Shown: positions 50,861 to 62,200, counted from the first letter of the stretch. The stretch: 64,000 bases of DNA from Nocardioides sediminis (GCF_003047295.1 NZ_PZYZ01000002.1:496001-560000); one strand, 5' to 3'. Made by a program: numbers and translations. Notes: generated by a model from the letters alone, not told the origin.

Positions 50861-53800
50861 TCACTCCATTCGCGGCTGCTTGGCGGCCGCCTTCTTCGCA
50901 ATCCGCCGCACGGGCGCCGTTGGACCCGAGCCAGCTGCGCCACTCATGGACGGCGTCACGCCGAGAACGGCAGCCGCGAACTCCAACCAGGCCTTCGCAT
51001 CGGCTCCATTGAGGTCGTCGGTCCAGATCAACGTGCCATTAGCCCCGCCACCGTCGTTGAATGGCAGGACTTGGTTGTCGGCATACCACTCCTTCTTCAA
51101 CTCCCATTTGCGGGCGTAATCGGGCAGATCGAGCATGCCCGCGTGTTCCCAGTAGATCGTTCTGCCGTCAGGGGCAGCGATGGTGAAGTCGGGGTGCACA
51201 GTTCGTCCATCTGCACCGGTCAGTGGTTCTTCGTACTGCCAACGTCCAGGGACGAGCTGATCGAGGAGGCCGGCGATGATCACCTCGTTCTTGGAGGCCA
51301 TCGAAACCCCGTTTGCCGACACGTGAAGCAGCTTTCGGTCATACCGTCGTGCCTCGCCTCGGATGTTCAGCGCAATTGGCTGCGGCGGAACAAAGAGGTC
51401 CGTCAGCCGTCGTGCGGTCTCAGATCGCCACGGCTGGGCGAGCTCACGCAGATCGGCGAGGGTCCCTTCATGGAGGATGACGACCCTGTCCTTCTGTCTC
51501 GTCAGCGCGGTGTACATGAGCTCGCGTGACACGTTTGCGCGGGCCGGCAGGATGAGGAACGTTGTGCCGAACTCGGAACCCTGGGACTTGTGAACCGTGA
51601 CGGCCCAGGCGAGTTCGAGCAGTGCGTCGTCGGAGTCAGATGGCCAGTAGGAGTACTGGAATCCCGGCTGGGAGGAGAACTCGACGTTCAGCTGCAGCGC
51701 GTTCTTCGGCCGCTTTGACGCGGGGGTGACGTATCCGATCGCCACCCCGATCTCGCCGTTCGCCACGTAGTGAAGGGCGTCCTGCTTCGGCCAGGCACGG
51801 AGATGCCTGTTGATCGTCTGCATCACCTTGTCGCCGCGAACGATGAGCTCAGGACCGATTGGCTTCGGGATGTTCCCTTTGGGCGTGTTGCGCTGAGCCC
51901 ACCGAGTGTCGCTGACACGAAAGGTTCGCTTGATGTGGCGGTTGAGTTCGCCCGTGCCGAAGGAGCGCGAACGAGTCGGTGACAGGATCTGCCAGTCCTC
52001 AGCGTGCTTGCCAGCCCCAATCTGCCAGTTCAGGTAGGGGCCACTGACTACTGCCCCGTACGACGTGGCAAACGCTCGCAGCGGATCTTCAGCGTTCTCG
52101 AGGTCGAGGTGATCGTTCAACTCGTGGGTGAGGGCCTCCACCGCTGATCGGTTCTCCCATGGAACGTACTTGACGGTGGGCAGATCCGGATTGTTGGCGA
52201 GATCTGCCCAGATAGCCTCATCGCCTGCGCCACGGGTGTTGTCGCCGAACCAGGCCGCAAGTTCTAGGTCATGACGCGCGCCGTGGCTCCCGTCAGGCAG
52301 CTGCCTGCGCGGGATTTGGAGTTCTACGTAGCCGGGTGCCACCCGAATCCAGTCAGCGAAGGTCTCCGGCCTCAGTTTGTTGACAAGGTCGACGAACGGG
52401 CGCCCCGGGCCGATGGGCGGTAGTTGCCTGGGATCGCCGACAAGGATGAGGCGCTTGACGCCCGAGAACGAGTCGAGGGTCGCGGCAAGCATCTCCTCCG
52501 TGAGCATGGAGGCCTCATCGATGACGACCAGGGAGTAGTTGCCGCGGGGCTGCTGATCGCCCCAAACCACGTAACGTCCGGTGTCCGGGGCGTACCGCTC
52601 GGTCGGGATGAGATGAGAGGCCAGCGTCTTGGCAGGCAGTCCGACCTTGGTTTCGAGTTGGACCTTTGCTTTGCCAGTCGGTGCGAGAAGCAGCACATTG
52701 CCGGCCGCAACGCCGGGGTATTCGACGAGTGCTCGCAACAGGGTCGTCTTGCCGGTGCCAGCAGGGCCGATCAGCAGAGACAGCGGTGAGTCGTGCAGGG
52801 ACGAGAGGCCCGCCGACTTCTCGGCCCGCGCGCGTTCCTCCAGTTGGTCCACGCTCTCTACCACGACTGCCTGGTTCCGATCCAGTGCCCGGTCGAGGAC
52901 CTCGCGGGCGTCTGCCACCTCGCCGAAGCGCTTCCGAGATTCCTGCGTCGCGATCCACTCGCGAATCGCTTGGGAGGTCGCCTCGAACCGGGTGAGCTTG
53001 AAGGCAGGAGTTCCGTCCGACAGCGCTCGACTCGTCAGGGGGGACCAGTCCTCCCAAGCCGCGACTCCGTCCTGATCCAGGTCGAGGCCGGTCAGGATGG
53101 TACGGGAGATGTTCGGTGGCTGCGCCAGAGGCACAGCGTTGGCGAGTTCGATTGCCTCGCCCTCGGGAACCAACGTGTCGCCGTCGATTCCCTGGCGTTC
53201 GAGGACGTCGGTGAGGAGCGCCTCGATGCGACGACGGTCGATGTGCTCACCGAGCGTGACCTCATCCGGGATCGACGGCTTCCAGGTTACGTAGTCCGGC
53301 GGGAAGAGTGCCCGGTCAATCGTGGTGAAGGGGATGTGGTCGACCATCCCGTAGGTGCAGGTGCTGGCGTAGTAGGGGTTGTCGAGGAGCTCCTCTGGCG
53401 CCAGTTCCACCTCGGTCGCCCCGTCGAGAAGGATCTGGACCTGCGCAGGGGTGACGTCGAACCCAGACAGCAGCCGCAGCACCGCTTGTCTCGCCGGAGG
53501 CACCTTGCTCCACACCCGTGCCTGCAGCGCTCCGATGTGGGCACCCACCTCGGCGGGAGCGGACGAGGGATCGGCGAAAGTGCGTAGCAGCAAGTTCCAT
53601 GGGTCCGTGTCCTCAGGACACTCGCCAAGAACGGCCCGAGCCGCGACGTACGGCTGCTGTACGCCGAGCACCTTCAACACGCCCGGGAGGCCGGGAACCG
53701 GTCCGCGAAGCTGCCAAAGTCGCTCGATCTCAGCGCCGACCCAGTCGACACCCGCGTCTGGCATATCGACCCCGAGTTCGCGCATAGCCTCGGCGGCCGA

Positions 53801-54670
53801 ATGCAGCGAGCTGAGCGCCTCGATCGCGGCGTCATCTGAGAGGTGTTCGGTCACGTAGGAGAACTCAGCCGTGCGCCCCTCAGGGGCCCATGCCAGGCCC
53901 GCGCTTACGTCGACGCCTTCATCCAGGAGGGGTACCAATTCTTGGTACGGCAGTAGGAGGCCCTCGTTCATGTCGGGGCGTAGGGAGTGCTCGACGATGG
54001 TTTCCCACATCGACGAGCTGAACGGCGGATTGCCCGACTGGTTCCACATCGGCGGCGGAGTGACCCGTGAGACGCGGGCGGCTCCCACAATGAGTCGATC
54101 GGTTCGCTCCTCCTGGAGCGGAGAGTGCTTGAGGTAGATGAATACCAGTGATTGCCCGGGAGCCACCGCTTCGAAGAACGCATCGAGAATGGCGCGCTGG
54201 TTGTCGCCATTCATCACCCATGGAGGGTCATAGCGCAGTGCGGTGTCGGCGGCGTCCTCCGCGGCCTGGTTGAAGCGAGGCACGCGCTCGTGCCCGATCT
54301 CCTGCGCGAGAGACTCGCGATTCAGCCAGCGGAAGGGCACCGCCTCGAAGGCGTAGCCCGGAAGAGACACGGCCGTGTCATGTAGGTGCCCCTTCAGCGC
54401 GGGGTTGTGGGCATAGGGGTGGTGCTTCATCACCGTGTATCCCAGCGGGGACATGAATGTAGCGCGCTCGCTCAGGCACGGAAGGCGGTCGTGATCGAGG
54501 ACGTCGATCGCGACGTCGGCGCTTTCGACCTCGTACGCGTCGTCGCGCTTCGTCCCAATGTTGGCCAGCAGCGTGCAAGACGAGTTCCCGAGCGGATCGT
54601 GACACACGAACTGATCCCATGGGCGGTCACGCCACGGGACGCGCATTGACAAGTGCTGGATGCCGGCCAT
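50861..54670 (-). CDS. RecD-like helicase with putative C-terminal nuclease domain
   Basis: A 1269-residue protein. Residues 1-600 are an unknown region starting with a Trp/Cys-rich stretch (PWRDRPWDQFVCHDPLGN). An SF1B RecD-like helicase follows: IGPAGTGKTTLLRAL near 634, VVIDEASML, GDPRQLPPIGPG and AVTVHKSQGSEF. Residues about 1130-1210 look like a PD-(D/E)xK variant (SKNEVIIAG, HPDF, YWEHAGM, then KKEWY), where the usual ExK is EHA. The end is basic. It follows the GIY-YIG gene with only 2 bp between, as one unit. A defence role is inferred. Confidence 0.8.
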   Translation of the reverse strand: MAGIQHLSMRVPWRDRPWDQFVCHDPLGNSSCTLLANIGTKRDDAYEVESADVAIDVLDHDRLPCLSERATFMSPLGYTVMKHHPYAHNPALKGHLHDTAVSLPGYAFEAVPFRWLNRESLAQEIGHERVPRFNQAAEDAADTALRYDPPWVMNGDNQRAILDAFFEAVAPGQSLVFIYLKHSPLQEERTDRLIVGAARVSRVTPPPMWNQSGNPPFSSSMWETIVEHSLRPDMNEGLLLPYQELVPLLDEGVDVSAGLAWAPEGRTAEFSYVTEHLSDDAAIEALSSLHSAAEAMRELGVDMPDAGVDWVGAEIERLWQLRGPVPGLPGVLKVLGVQQPYVAARAVLGECPEDTDPWNLLLRTFADPSSAPAEVGAHIGALQARVWSKVPPARQAVLRLLSGFDVTPAQVQILLDGATEVELAPEELLDNPYYASTCTYGMVDHIPFTTIDRALFPPDYVTWKPSIPDEVTLGEHIDRRRIEALLTDVLERQGIDGDTLVPEGEAIELANAVPLAQPPNISRTILTGLDLDQDGVAAWEDWSPLTSRALSDGTPAFKLTRFEATSQAIREWIATQESRKRFGEVADAREVLDRALDRNQAVVVESVDQLEERARAEKSAGLSSLHDSPLSLLIGPAGTGKTTLLRALVEYPGVAAGNVLLLAPTGKAKVQLETKVGLPAKTLASHLIPTERYAPDTGRYVVWGDQQPRGNYSLVVIDEASMLTEEMLAATLDSFSGVKRLILVGDPRQLPPIGPGRPFVDLVNKLRPETFADWIRVAPGYVELQIPRRQLPDGSHGARHDLELAAWFGDNTRGAGDEAIWADLANNPDLPTVKYVPWENRSAVEALTHELNDHLDLENAEDPLRAFATSYGAVVSGPYLNWQIGAGKHAEDWQILSPTRSRSFGTGELNRHIKRTFRVSDTRWAQRNTPKGNIPKPIGPELIVRGDKVMQTINRHLRAWPKQDALHYVANGEIGVAIGYVTPASKRPKNALQLNVEFSSQPGFQYSYWPSDSDDALLELAWAVTVHKSQGSEFGTTFLILPARANVSRELMYTALTRQKDRVVILHEGTLADLRELAQPWRSETARRLTDLFVPPQPIALNIRGEARRYDRKLLHVSANGVSMASKNEVIIAGLLDQLVPGRWQYEEPLTGADGRTVHPDFTIAAPDGRTIYWEHAGMLDLPDYARKWELKKEWYADNQVLPFNDGGGANGTLIWTDDLNGADAKAWLEFAAAVLGVTPSMSGAAGSGPTAPVRRIAKKAAAKQPRME

Positions 54671-54672
54671 CG

Positions 54673-55584
54673 TCAGGAACTCTCCGTTGTGTGGACACCG
54701 CGACTCTCCCAGGAGCCGAATGTGGTGCCGTCCTCAGTCACCCAGGAGATCCGACCGTTGCAGGAGCGCCCTTGCGCGACCGCGCCCGCCGTCGACGGCG
54801 AGCCGAACACGATGTCCTTCGCCACTTGGCCGACGCCGTTCGCAACGACGATGGAGCCGTCTGCGATCAGTTTGAGATGCTGAGCTCGATAGGACTCATA
54901 CGCTTTGATGGTGCTGTCGGCCTTCCCGACGCCGTGCCAGTCGGCGACGACTGTGGATCCGGCCAGCATCGTGAACTCCCCATCGATCTGCTGAGCGGTG
55001 GCGACCACCCCGAGCTTCTTGTTCGCGAGGTGGAAAACTGGCGACACCAACTGCTCCTGCCGTGCCGCTGGCACTGCCACGGTCTCGCGGCCGCGGATCG
55101 CGTCGACGCCGAGGACCGGCAAGACGATCTGCAGCTGGTCGATGAAGTAGTCCATGTCGGAGGCATGGGCCTCTGGAAGCGCCTGTGGCGGCGGTGTCGT
55201 TCCGTTATCCAGCGCGACACGGCCCGCCTGGAGTGCGAGCCCGATCAGTCGGGACTCCAGGTACCTACCGTGTGCCTTCGTCAGATTCGCGTCCTTTGAG
55301 GTGATGACGACGGCCCTGCGCCAGAACTCCTTGTTCGTGTCGTGGTAGCGAAGGCGAGCCTTGAAGTCGTCTGTCTCTCCGATGTAGCAGCGGGTGCCGC
55401 CTTGCTCGTCTGGTCCGAGGAGCAGGTACACGCAGGTGCCGGCCAGTTCGGCGCGGCGCACGAGTACGCTCATCTCGGACCGCGGCGCACTGACGACCTG
55501 GCCCGTCCAGTTGAGGATCTCGGCGGTCGTCAGGCCGCCAGGGGTGCCGTCGACGAGGAAGAGCTCGATGTGCTTGCCGCTCAC
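54673..55584 (-). CDS. GIY-YIG nuclease with C-terminal DUF4357 domain
   Basis: A 303-residue protein. A GIY-YIG-type domain spans residues about 48-130 ([23 protein letters not shown], catalytic Glu in YLESRLIG). The C-terminus has DUF4357 ([10 protein letters not shown]). GIY-YIG enzymes cleave DNA; with DUF4357 they occur in defence islands. It is the first gene of a two-gene unit with the RecD-like protein and is divergent from hsdM, whose start is 80 bp away. Confidence 0.85.
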   Translation of the reverse strand: MSGKHIELFLVDGTPGGLTTAEILNWTGQVVSAPRSEMSVLVRRAELAGTCVYLLLGPDEQGGTRCYIGETDDFKARLRYHDTNKEFWRRAVVITSKDANLTKAHGRYLESRLIGLALQAGRVALDNGTTPPPQALPEAHASDMDYFIDQLQIVLPVLGVDAIRGRETVAVPAARQEQLVSPVFHLANKKLGVVATAQQIDGEFTMLAGSTVVADWHGVGKADSTIKAYESYRAQHLKLIADGSIVVANGVGQVAKDIVFGSPSTAGAVAQGRSCNGRISWVTEDGTTFGSWESRGVHTTESS

Positions 55585-55664
55585 CAGAAGATGATCGCAG
55601 GCGGTGCCGAGTCATCCCGGTGTTCCGTGAGAAATCATCGGGCCCAGATGGAAGACTGCGCCGA

Positions 55665-57248
55665 GTGAGTGTGGCGAGCAAAGAGGCCGAGCGGGCAGAG
55701 CTTCATAAGACGATCTGGCGGATCGCCAACGACATGCGTGGCAGCGTGGACGGCTGGGACTTCAAGGCCTACGTCCTCGGCATGCTCTTCTACCGGTTCA
55801 TCTCCGAGAACCTGACCGCGTACCTCAATGACGCGGAGCGCAAGGCCGGCCACGCGGACTTCGACTACCGCTACCTGAGCAACACCGACGCTGAGCAGGC
55901 GCGGGCTGAGGTCGTCAACGAGAAGGGGTTCTTTATCTTGCCCCAAGACCTGTTCGCCAACGTTCGCGAGCGGGCTCGAAACGACGAGAACCTCAACGAG
56001 ACCCTCTCTCGGGTCTTCACCAACATCGAGGCATCCGCGGTGGGCGCCGACTCCGAGGACGACATCAAGGGGCTGTTCGCCGATGTCGACGTCAACAGCG
56101 CCAAGCTGGGCCCGACCGTCGCGAAGCGCAACGAGAAGCTCGTGAAGCTCCTCGACGCGATTGGCGAGCTCAGCTTCGGCAACGGCGGCTTCACGCACAA
56201 CACGATCGACGCGTTCGGTGACGCCTACGAGTACCTAATGGGCATGTACGCCGCTAACGCCGGCAAGTCCGGCGGCGAGTACTACACGCCCCAGGAGGTC
56301 TCCGAGCTGCTCGCGCGCATCACCGTGGTCGGCAAGACCGAAGTCAACAAGGTCTACGACCCCGCCTGCGGCTCCGGCTCGCTCCTGCTGAAGTTCAACA
56401 AGGTCCTGCCCGGTGGCGTCCGTAAGGGCTTCTTCGGCCAGGAGATCAACCTGACCACCTTCAACCTGTGCCGGATCAACATGTTCTTGCACGACATCAA
56501 CTACGAGAAGTTCGACATCGCACACGGCGACACCCTCATCGACCCGGCACACTGGGACGACGAGCCGTTCGAGGCGATCGTGTCCAACCCGCCCTACTCC
56601 ACCAGGTGGGAGGGCGACGCGAACCCGCTGCTGATCAACGACGAACGGTACGCCCCGGCTGGCGTGCTCGCGCCGAAGTCGAAGGCGGACCTCGCCTTCA
56701 CCATGCACATGCTGCACTGGCTTGCCGTCGACGGGACCGCGGCGATCGTCGAGTTCCCCGGGGTGCTGTATCGCGGAGGTGCCGAGGCGAAGATCCGCAA
56801 GTACCTGGTTGACAACAACTATGTCGACACCGTCATCCAGCTTCCGCCCGACCTTTTCTTCGGTACGACGATCGCGACCTGCATCATCGTGCTCAAGAAG
56901 TCGAAGGCCGACAACAAGGTCCTGTTCATCGACGCCTCGGCGGAGTTCACCAGACAGGGAAACAAGAACAAGCTCGCAGCAGACCATCAGGAGAAGATTC
57001 TCGAGGCATTCACGGCGCGGAAGGACGTCGCCCATTTCGCGACCTTGGTCGACCACGAAGCCATCGCGGAGAACGGCTACAACATCGCGGTCAGTTCCTA
57101 CGTTGAAGCCCAGGACACCCGAGTCGCGACCGATATCAAGTCGCTCAACGCCGAAATCGCTCGGATCGTCGAGCGACAGGCTGCATTGCGCGGAGAGATC
57201 GACGCCATCGTGGCCGAGTTGGAGAGGGGTGCGCATGCGCCTCTCTGA
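55665..57248 (+). CDS. hsdM: Type I restriction-modification DNA methyltransferase HsdM
   Basis: A 527-residue N6-adenine methyltransferase. An N-terminal helical HsdM_N domain ([19 protein letters not shown]) is followed by the SAM site [11 protein letters not shown] and catalytic NPPY at residues 308-311. It forms the M2S core that protects host DNA. The start is GTG at 55665 or 55671; the open frame extends to 55620 without family resemblance. The stop overlaps the DUF4145 gene by 14 bp. Confidence 0.95.
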   Translation: MSVASKEAERAELHKTIWRIANDMRGSVDGWDFKAYVLGMLFYRFISENLTAYLNDAERKAGHADFDYRYLSNTDAEQARAEVVNEKGFFILPQDLFANVRERARNDENLNETLSRVFTNIEASAVGADSEDDIKGLFADVDVNSAKLGPTVAKRNEKLVKLLDAIGELSFGNGGFTHNTIDAFGDAYEYLMGMYAANAGKSGGEYYTPQEVSELLARITVVGKTEVNKVYDPACGSGSLLLKFNKVLPGGVRKGFFGQEINLTTFNLCRINMFLHDINYEKFDIAHGDTLIDPAHWDDEPFEAIVSNPPYSTRWEGDANPLLINDERYAPAGVLAPKSKADLAFTMHMLHWLAVDGTAAIVEFPGVLYRGGAEAKIRKYLVDNNYVDTVIQLPPDLFFGTTIATCIIVLKKSKADNKVLFIDASAEFTRQGNKNKLAADHQEKILEAFTARKDVAHFATLVDHEAIAENGYNIAVSSYVEAQDTRVATDIKSLNAEIARIVERQAALRGEIDAIVAELERGAHAPL

Positions 57249-58047
57249 GGTCTTGTCCAAGGCGCCTGCCGCCGAAGACGTTCAAGTCGAAGGATTCCTC
57301 GGCACCCGCCGCATCCCTTGGGGCCAGCACCGGTCGATCGAGGTGGGCAAGGTCGCTCTTAACTTCAACTGCAAGACATGTGGTGATGCACGCACCTTCA
57401 TGTCGGGCGAGAAGCTCTCCTGCCTGGTGGTCGGCGAGCGAGTGGTGAGCATTGATGCCTGCCTCAAGTGCCCCCTGTGTGGCACCGCCGTTGAAGCCTG
57501 GTTCCTGGTGGTCTCGCGGGAGAGCTTGTATGACCAGGCGCCGGTGGTCAGGTTGGAGCGCTACGTCGAAAATCGGCGAGGCGTCGCCACCCGACTGGGT
57601 ATCGGCGCCGGCAGCTTCGACGACCTACTCGAGCGCGCAGAACTCGCCTACGAACAGGGCCTTGGTGCGGGCGCGATGGTGTACCTGCGCAAGATCTTCG
57701 AGACTCTGACCTACCAGGTCGCGGAGATTGCGGGTATCGAAACGACCGGTCGACGAGGGGGATCGAAACCGTTTCGGCCCCTACTCGAAGAAGTAGATCG
57801 GAAGCACAACATCATCCCAAGTGCATTCTCTCGTGATGGATACAAGTTGTTCACCGAACTCAGCGGTGTGGTTCACGGAGATTCGAGCGAAGAGGTCGCC
57901 TTGGACAAGTATCCGCACTGTCGCCGTCTCGTCATCGGTGTCATCAACAAGGTGGTCGAAGATACTGAAATGAAGACCGCAATAGACGCACTCGGATGGG
58001 ACCTCAACAATCTGGATTTGCTAGACGGCGGGGAGAGGGCGTCATGA
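57235..58047 (+). CDS. DUF4145-like protein inside the hsd operon
   Basis: A 270-residue protein. Its N-terminal part has a zinc ribbon (CKTCGD and CPLCGT). The C-terminal helical DUF4145-like domain contains [18 protein letters not shown] and a conserved [17 protein letters not shown]4145 proteins commonly accompany restriction systems; the role is not established. It overlaps hsdM by 14 bp and hsdS by 4 bp, so it is made in step with the M and S subunits. Confidence 0.82.
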   Translation: MRLSEVLSKAPAAEDVQVEGFLGTRRIPWGQHRSIEVGKVALNFNCKTCGDARTFMSGEKLSCLVVGERVVSIDACLKCPLCGTAVEAWFLVVSRESLYDQAPVVRLERYVENRRGVATRLGIGAGSFDDLLERAELAYEQGLGAGAMVYLRKIFETLTYQVAEIAGIETTGRRGGSKPFRPLLEEVDRKHNIIPSAFSRDGYKLFTELSGVVHGDSSEEVALDKYPHCRRLVIGVINKVVEDTEMKTAIDALGWDLNNLDLLDGGERAS

Positions 58048-59282
58048 GCCGCCTCGACGACCTCATCGCGGAGCTTTGCCCTGCGGGCATCCCGCGCAAG
58101 GCGCTCGCGGAGGTCGGCGAGTTCGTGCGGGGAGGGGGCCTTCAGAAGAAGGACTTCGTCGAGCAGGGCTTCCCTTGCATCCACTACGGTCAGATCTACA
58201 CCTTCTATGGCACGTCGACGACGACTACCAAATCATTCGTCAGCCCGGACCTAGCCGCCACACTGAAGAAGGCGGAGCCAGGCGACCTCGTCATCACGAC
58301 CACGAGCGAGAACATCGCGGACGTGTGCACTGCCGTGGCTTGGCTGGGTGACGAACCGATCGCCATCGGCGGTCACTCATGCGTCTACCGACACACACTC
58401 GACCCGATGTACGTTGCCTACTACTTCCAGACCGAGGAGTTCGAGCTCCAGAAGCGGAAGTTCGTCACCGGCACCAAAGTCAAAGACATCAAGATCGCGG
58501 ACATCGGACGCATCCAAATTCCCGTGCCGCCACTGGCGATTCAGCGCGAGATCGCGTCGATCCTCGATAGAATGGAGAGCCTAAAAGCCGAGCTTGAAAC
58601 CGAGCTTGAAACCGAGCTTGAATGCCGCTCCCGCCAGTATGCGTTTTATCGCGACCACCTCATGGGTGGCCGCGAAGGGGTGGAGGTCCGGTGGGTTCCG
58701 ATGGGTGAGGTTGGCGAGTTCACCCGTGGCCGTCGGTTCACGAAGAAGGACATCGTCGAGGATGGTGTGCCCTGCATCAACTTCGGCGAGATTTACACCC
58801 GCTATGGGGTCTTTGCGCACGAGGTCTATTCGCACGTCAGGTCCGACTTGGCGTCGTCGCTGCGCTTCGCTTGCAAGGGCGACGTCGTGCTGACCGGTGT
58901 AAGTGAAACGGTAGAGGACATCTGCAAGGCGGTGGCATGGCTGGGCGATGAGGATGTTGCTGTCCATGACGATTGCTTCGTCTACCGCCACACGATGAAC
59001 CCGAAGTACGTGTCGTACTACCTCCAGACCCAGATGTTCCACGCAGAGAAGGCGAAGCACGTGGCTCGCGCCAAGGTGAAGCGGATCTCCAGCGAAAGTC
59101 TCGCCAAACTGACGATCCCGGTGCCTCCGCGCGCTGAGCAGGAGCGGATCGTCGGGATCCTGGACAAGTTCGATGCCCTCGTGAACGACCTGTCCGTCGG
59201 CCTGCCAGCAGAGATCGCGGCTCGACGGAAACAGTACGAGCACTACCGCGACAAGTTGCTGACCTTCGAGGAAGCGGCATGA
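58044..59282 (+). CDS. hsdS: Type I restriction specificity subunit HsdS
   Basis: A 412-residue S subunit with two target-recognition domains, each followed by a conserved coiled-coil spacer (VPPLAIQREIASILDRM and VPPRAEQERIVGILDKF). The two halves are similar from end to end (VGEFVRGGGLQKKD against VGEFTRGRRFTKKD; AVAWLGDE in both), so the protein is an internal duplication. The central spacer holds a 12-bp tandem repeat coding Glu-Leu-Glu-Thr. Starts and stops overlap its neighbours (ATGA). Confidence 0.94.
   Translation: MSRLDDLIAELCPAGIPRKALAEVGEFVRGGGLQKKDFVEQGFPCIHYGQIYTFYGTSTTTTKSFVSPDLAATLKKAEPGDLVITTTSENIADVCTAVAWLGDEPIAIGGHSCVYRHTLDPMYVAYYFQTEEFELQKRKFVTGTKVKDIKIADIGRIQIPVPPLAIQREIASILDRMESLKAELETELETELECRSRQYAFYRDHLMGGREGVEVRWVPMGEVGEFTRGRRFTKKDIVEDGVPCINFGEIYTRYGVFAHEVYSHVRSDLASSLRFACKGDVVLTGVSETVEDICKAVAWLGDEDVAVHDDCFVYRHTMNPKYVSYYLQTQMFHAEKAKHVARAKVKRISSESLAKLTIPVPPRAEQERIVGILDKFDALVNDLSVGLPAEIAARRKQYEHYRDKLLTFEEAA
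58590..58622 (+). repeat. 12-bp tandem repeat in the hsdS central spacer
   Basis: The unit GAGCTTGAAACC occurs at 58590-58601 and 58602-58613, with a 9-base partial copy at 58614-58622. The repeat is in frame and encodes ELET. Copy-number change would lengthen the helix between the two DNA-recognition domains by four residues without a frameshift. Confidence 0.85.
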
Positions 59283-62200
59283 CACAGGCGCCCGACTCCT
59301 CACTGCGCTACGAACCGATCGCGGTCTCCGACGAGTCGACGGTGGTCGCAGCGTACGTGCCCGACCCGACGAGCGGGCAGGGTTACCAGTCGGAGGCAGC
59401 TCTGGAGGAGGAGTTCATCGCACAGTTGCAAGCCCAAGCCTACGAGCGCCTCACGATCACTTCGTCCGCCGACCTTGAGGCTAACCTCCGCCGGCAGCTC
59501 GAGCTCCTCAACGACGTCACGTTCAGCGACGCCGAGTGGAGATGGTTCTTCGCCAATCGAGTCGCGTCGAAGAACGAGGGCATCGTCGAGAGGACTGCGC
59601 GCATCCAGGAGGACCCGATCCAGGTCTTGCCCCGCGATGACGGCACGTCCAAGAACATCAAGCTGATCGACAAGTCGAACATCCACAACAACCGGCTCCA
59701 GGTGATCAACCAGTACGAGTCGGTGGGCGAGGGCGGCGGTGTCGAGCGGCAGCACCGCTACGACGTGACGATCCTGGTCAACGGCCTGCCGCTGGTGCAC
59801 GTCGAGCTGAAGCGCCGCGGGGTACCGCTGAAGGAAGCGTTTAACCAGATCAACCGCTACCAGCGGGAGTCGTTCTGGTCGGACGCCGGGCTCTTCGAGT
59901 ACGTCCAGCTCTTCGTGATCTCCAACGGCACGCACACCAAGTACTACGCCAACACCACCCGTGCCCGGCGGATCGCGGAGTCCGAGGGCGGCCGTCGCGG
60001 TAGGAAGCAGACGTCGAACACCTTCGAGTTCACCTCGTGGTGGACTGATGCCAGCAACAAGCGCATCGGGGACCTGACCGCGTTCACGAAGACGTTCTTC
60101 GCCAAGCACACGCTGCTCAACGTGCTGACGAAGTACTGCGTCTTCGACGTGTCCCGGACCCTGCTGGTCATGCGGCCCTACCAGATCGAGGCGGCCGAGC
60201 GGATCTTGCAGCGGGTAGTCAGCTCGACCAACATGAAGCAGCTCGGAACGACCGCGGCCGGCGGTTACATCTGGCACACCACCGGCTCGGGTAAGACGCT
60301 GACGTCGTTCAAGACAGCGCAGCTCGCGTCGCGGATGGAGGGGGTCGACAAGGTCCTGTTCGTGGTCGATCGTAAGGACCTCGACTACCAGACGATGCTG
60401 GAGTACAACCGATTCGAGAAGGACTCGGTCAATGGCTCCAGGTCAACGGCTGAGCTCAAGCGGCAGCTGCAGAACCCGAACTCACGAATCATCGTCACCA
60501 CGATTCAGAAGCTCGCCCGGTTCATCGAGCAGAACCGAGGGCACGAGATCACCAGCGGACACGTCGTGCTGATCTTCGACGAGTGCCACCGCAGCCAGTT
60601 CGGCGGCATGGGCTCGGCAATCCGCAAGGCGTTCAAGCGCTACCACCTGTTCGGCTTCACCGGGACGCCGATCTTCCCCGAGAACGCAACGGGCGCCAAG
60701 CTCGACACCACCGAGGCCGTCTTCGGCGACCGGCTGCACACCTACACGATCGTCGACGCCATCAACGACGGGAACGTGCTGCCCTTCCGGGTGTCCTACC
60801 AGAACACGGTCAAGGTCGCCGAGCACGTCAGCGACAAGGACGTCGAGGCGATCAACACCGAAGAGGTGATGCTCGCGCCCGAGCGGATCCGCCAGGTGGT
60901 CACCTACGTACTCGACCACTTCGACACCAAGACCATGCGGGGCCAGGGTTACAACCTCGGCGACAAGCGGGTCCGCGGCTTCAACTCCATGTTCGCCACC
61001 GCCTCGATCCCGGCACTCAAGGCCTACTACCTGGAGTTCGAGAAGCAGCAGGCGGCACGCCAGGCCACGGATCCCTCGTACCAGCCACTGAAGATCGCCA
61101 CGATCTTCAGCTACAACGCGAACGAGGAGATCGAAGAGGGAGGCATCCTCGGCGACGAGGGCTTCGACACCGACGCGCTCGACGGATCCTCGCGCGACTT
61201 CCTCGAAATGGCGATCGCCGACTACAACGCGACCTTCGGGACGTCATACGACACGTCGTCGGCGAAGTTCGAGAACTACTACAAGGACCTCGCGCGCAGG
61301 CTCAAGGACCGCGACGTCGACCTCGTCCTCGTCGTCAACATGTTCCTGACCGGGTTCGACGCGACCACGCTCAATACCCTGTGGGTCGACAAGAACCTCA
61401 AGTCCCACGGGCTCATCCAGGCATTCAGCCGCACGAACCGGATCCTGAACTCGGTCAAGGCCTACGGCAACATCGTCTGCTTCCGGAACCTCGAGTCGGC
61501 AGTCGACGACGCGCTCGCCCTCTTCGGCAACAGCGAAGCCCGCGGCGTCGTGTTGCTCAAGCCTTACGCCGACTACCGTAGTGCGTACGAGAAGGTCGTC
61601 GGCGAGCTAGTGGAGGCCACGCCGCCGGGGGTGGAGCCGTTCGGCGAGGCCGCCGAGAAGCGCTTCGTGGTGCTGTTTGGCGAGATCCTCAAACTGCGCA
61701 ACGTCCTCACCTCCTTCGACGAGTTCGCCGAAGACGATGCCCTCTCGCCTCGTGACCTGCAGAACTACACGAGCATCTACAACGCCCTGTGGGAGAAGCA
61801 CCGCAAGAGCGAGAAGAAGGAGAAGGAGTCGATCCTCGACGACGTCGTCTTCGAGATCGAGCTCGTCAAGCAGGTCGAGGTCAACATCGACTACATCCTC
61901 ATGCTCGTCATGAAGTGGCGCGAGGCCAAGGCCGCCGGCACCGAGCGTGTGAGCGACGTGACCGAGATCCTGGACGCCGTCGATGCGAGCCCGACCCTGC
62001 GCAACAAGCGCGACCTGATCGTGGCGTTCGTCGACTCGCAGTCGGTCAGCGACGACGTGGGTGACGACTGGCGCGAGTTCATCAGCTCGCGCCGTGACGC
62101 CGAGCTGGATGTACTCATCTCTGAGGAGACGCTCAAGCCTGACGAGACCCGTGCCTTCGTCGCTGGCGCGTTTCGTGACGGCGCCGTGCCGACGACCGGG

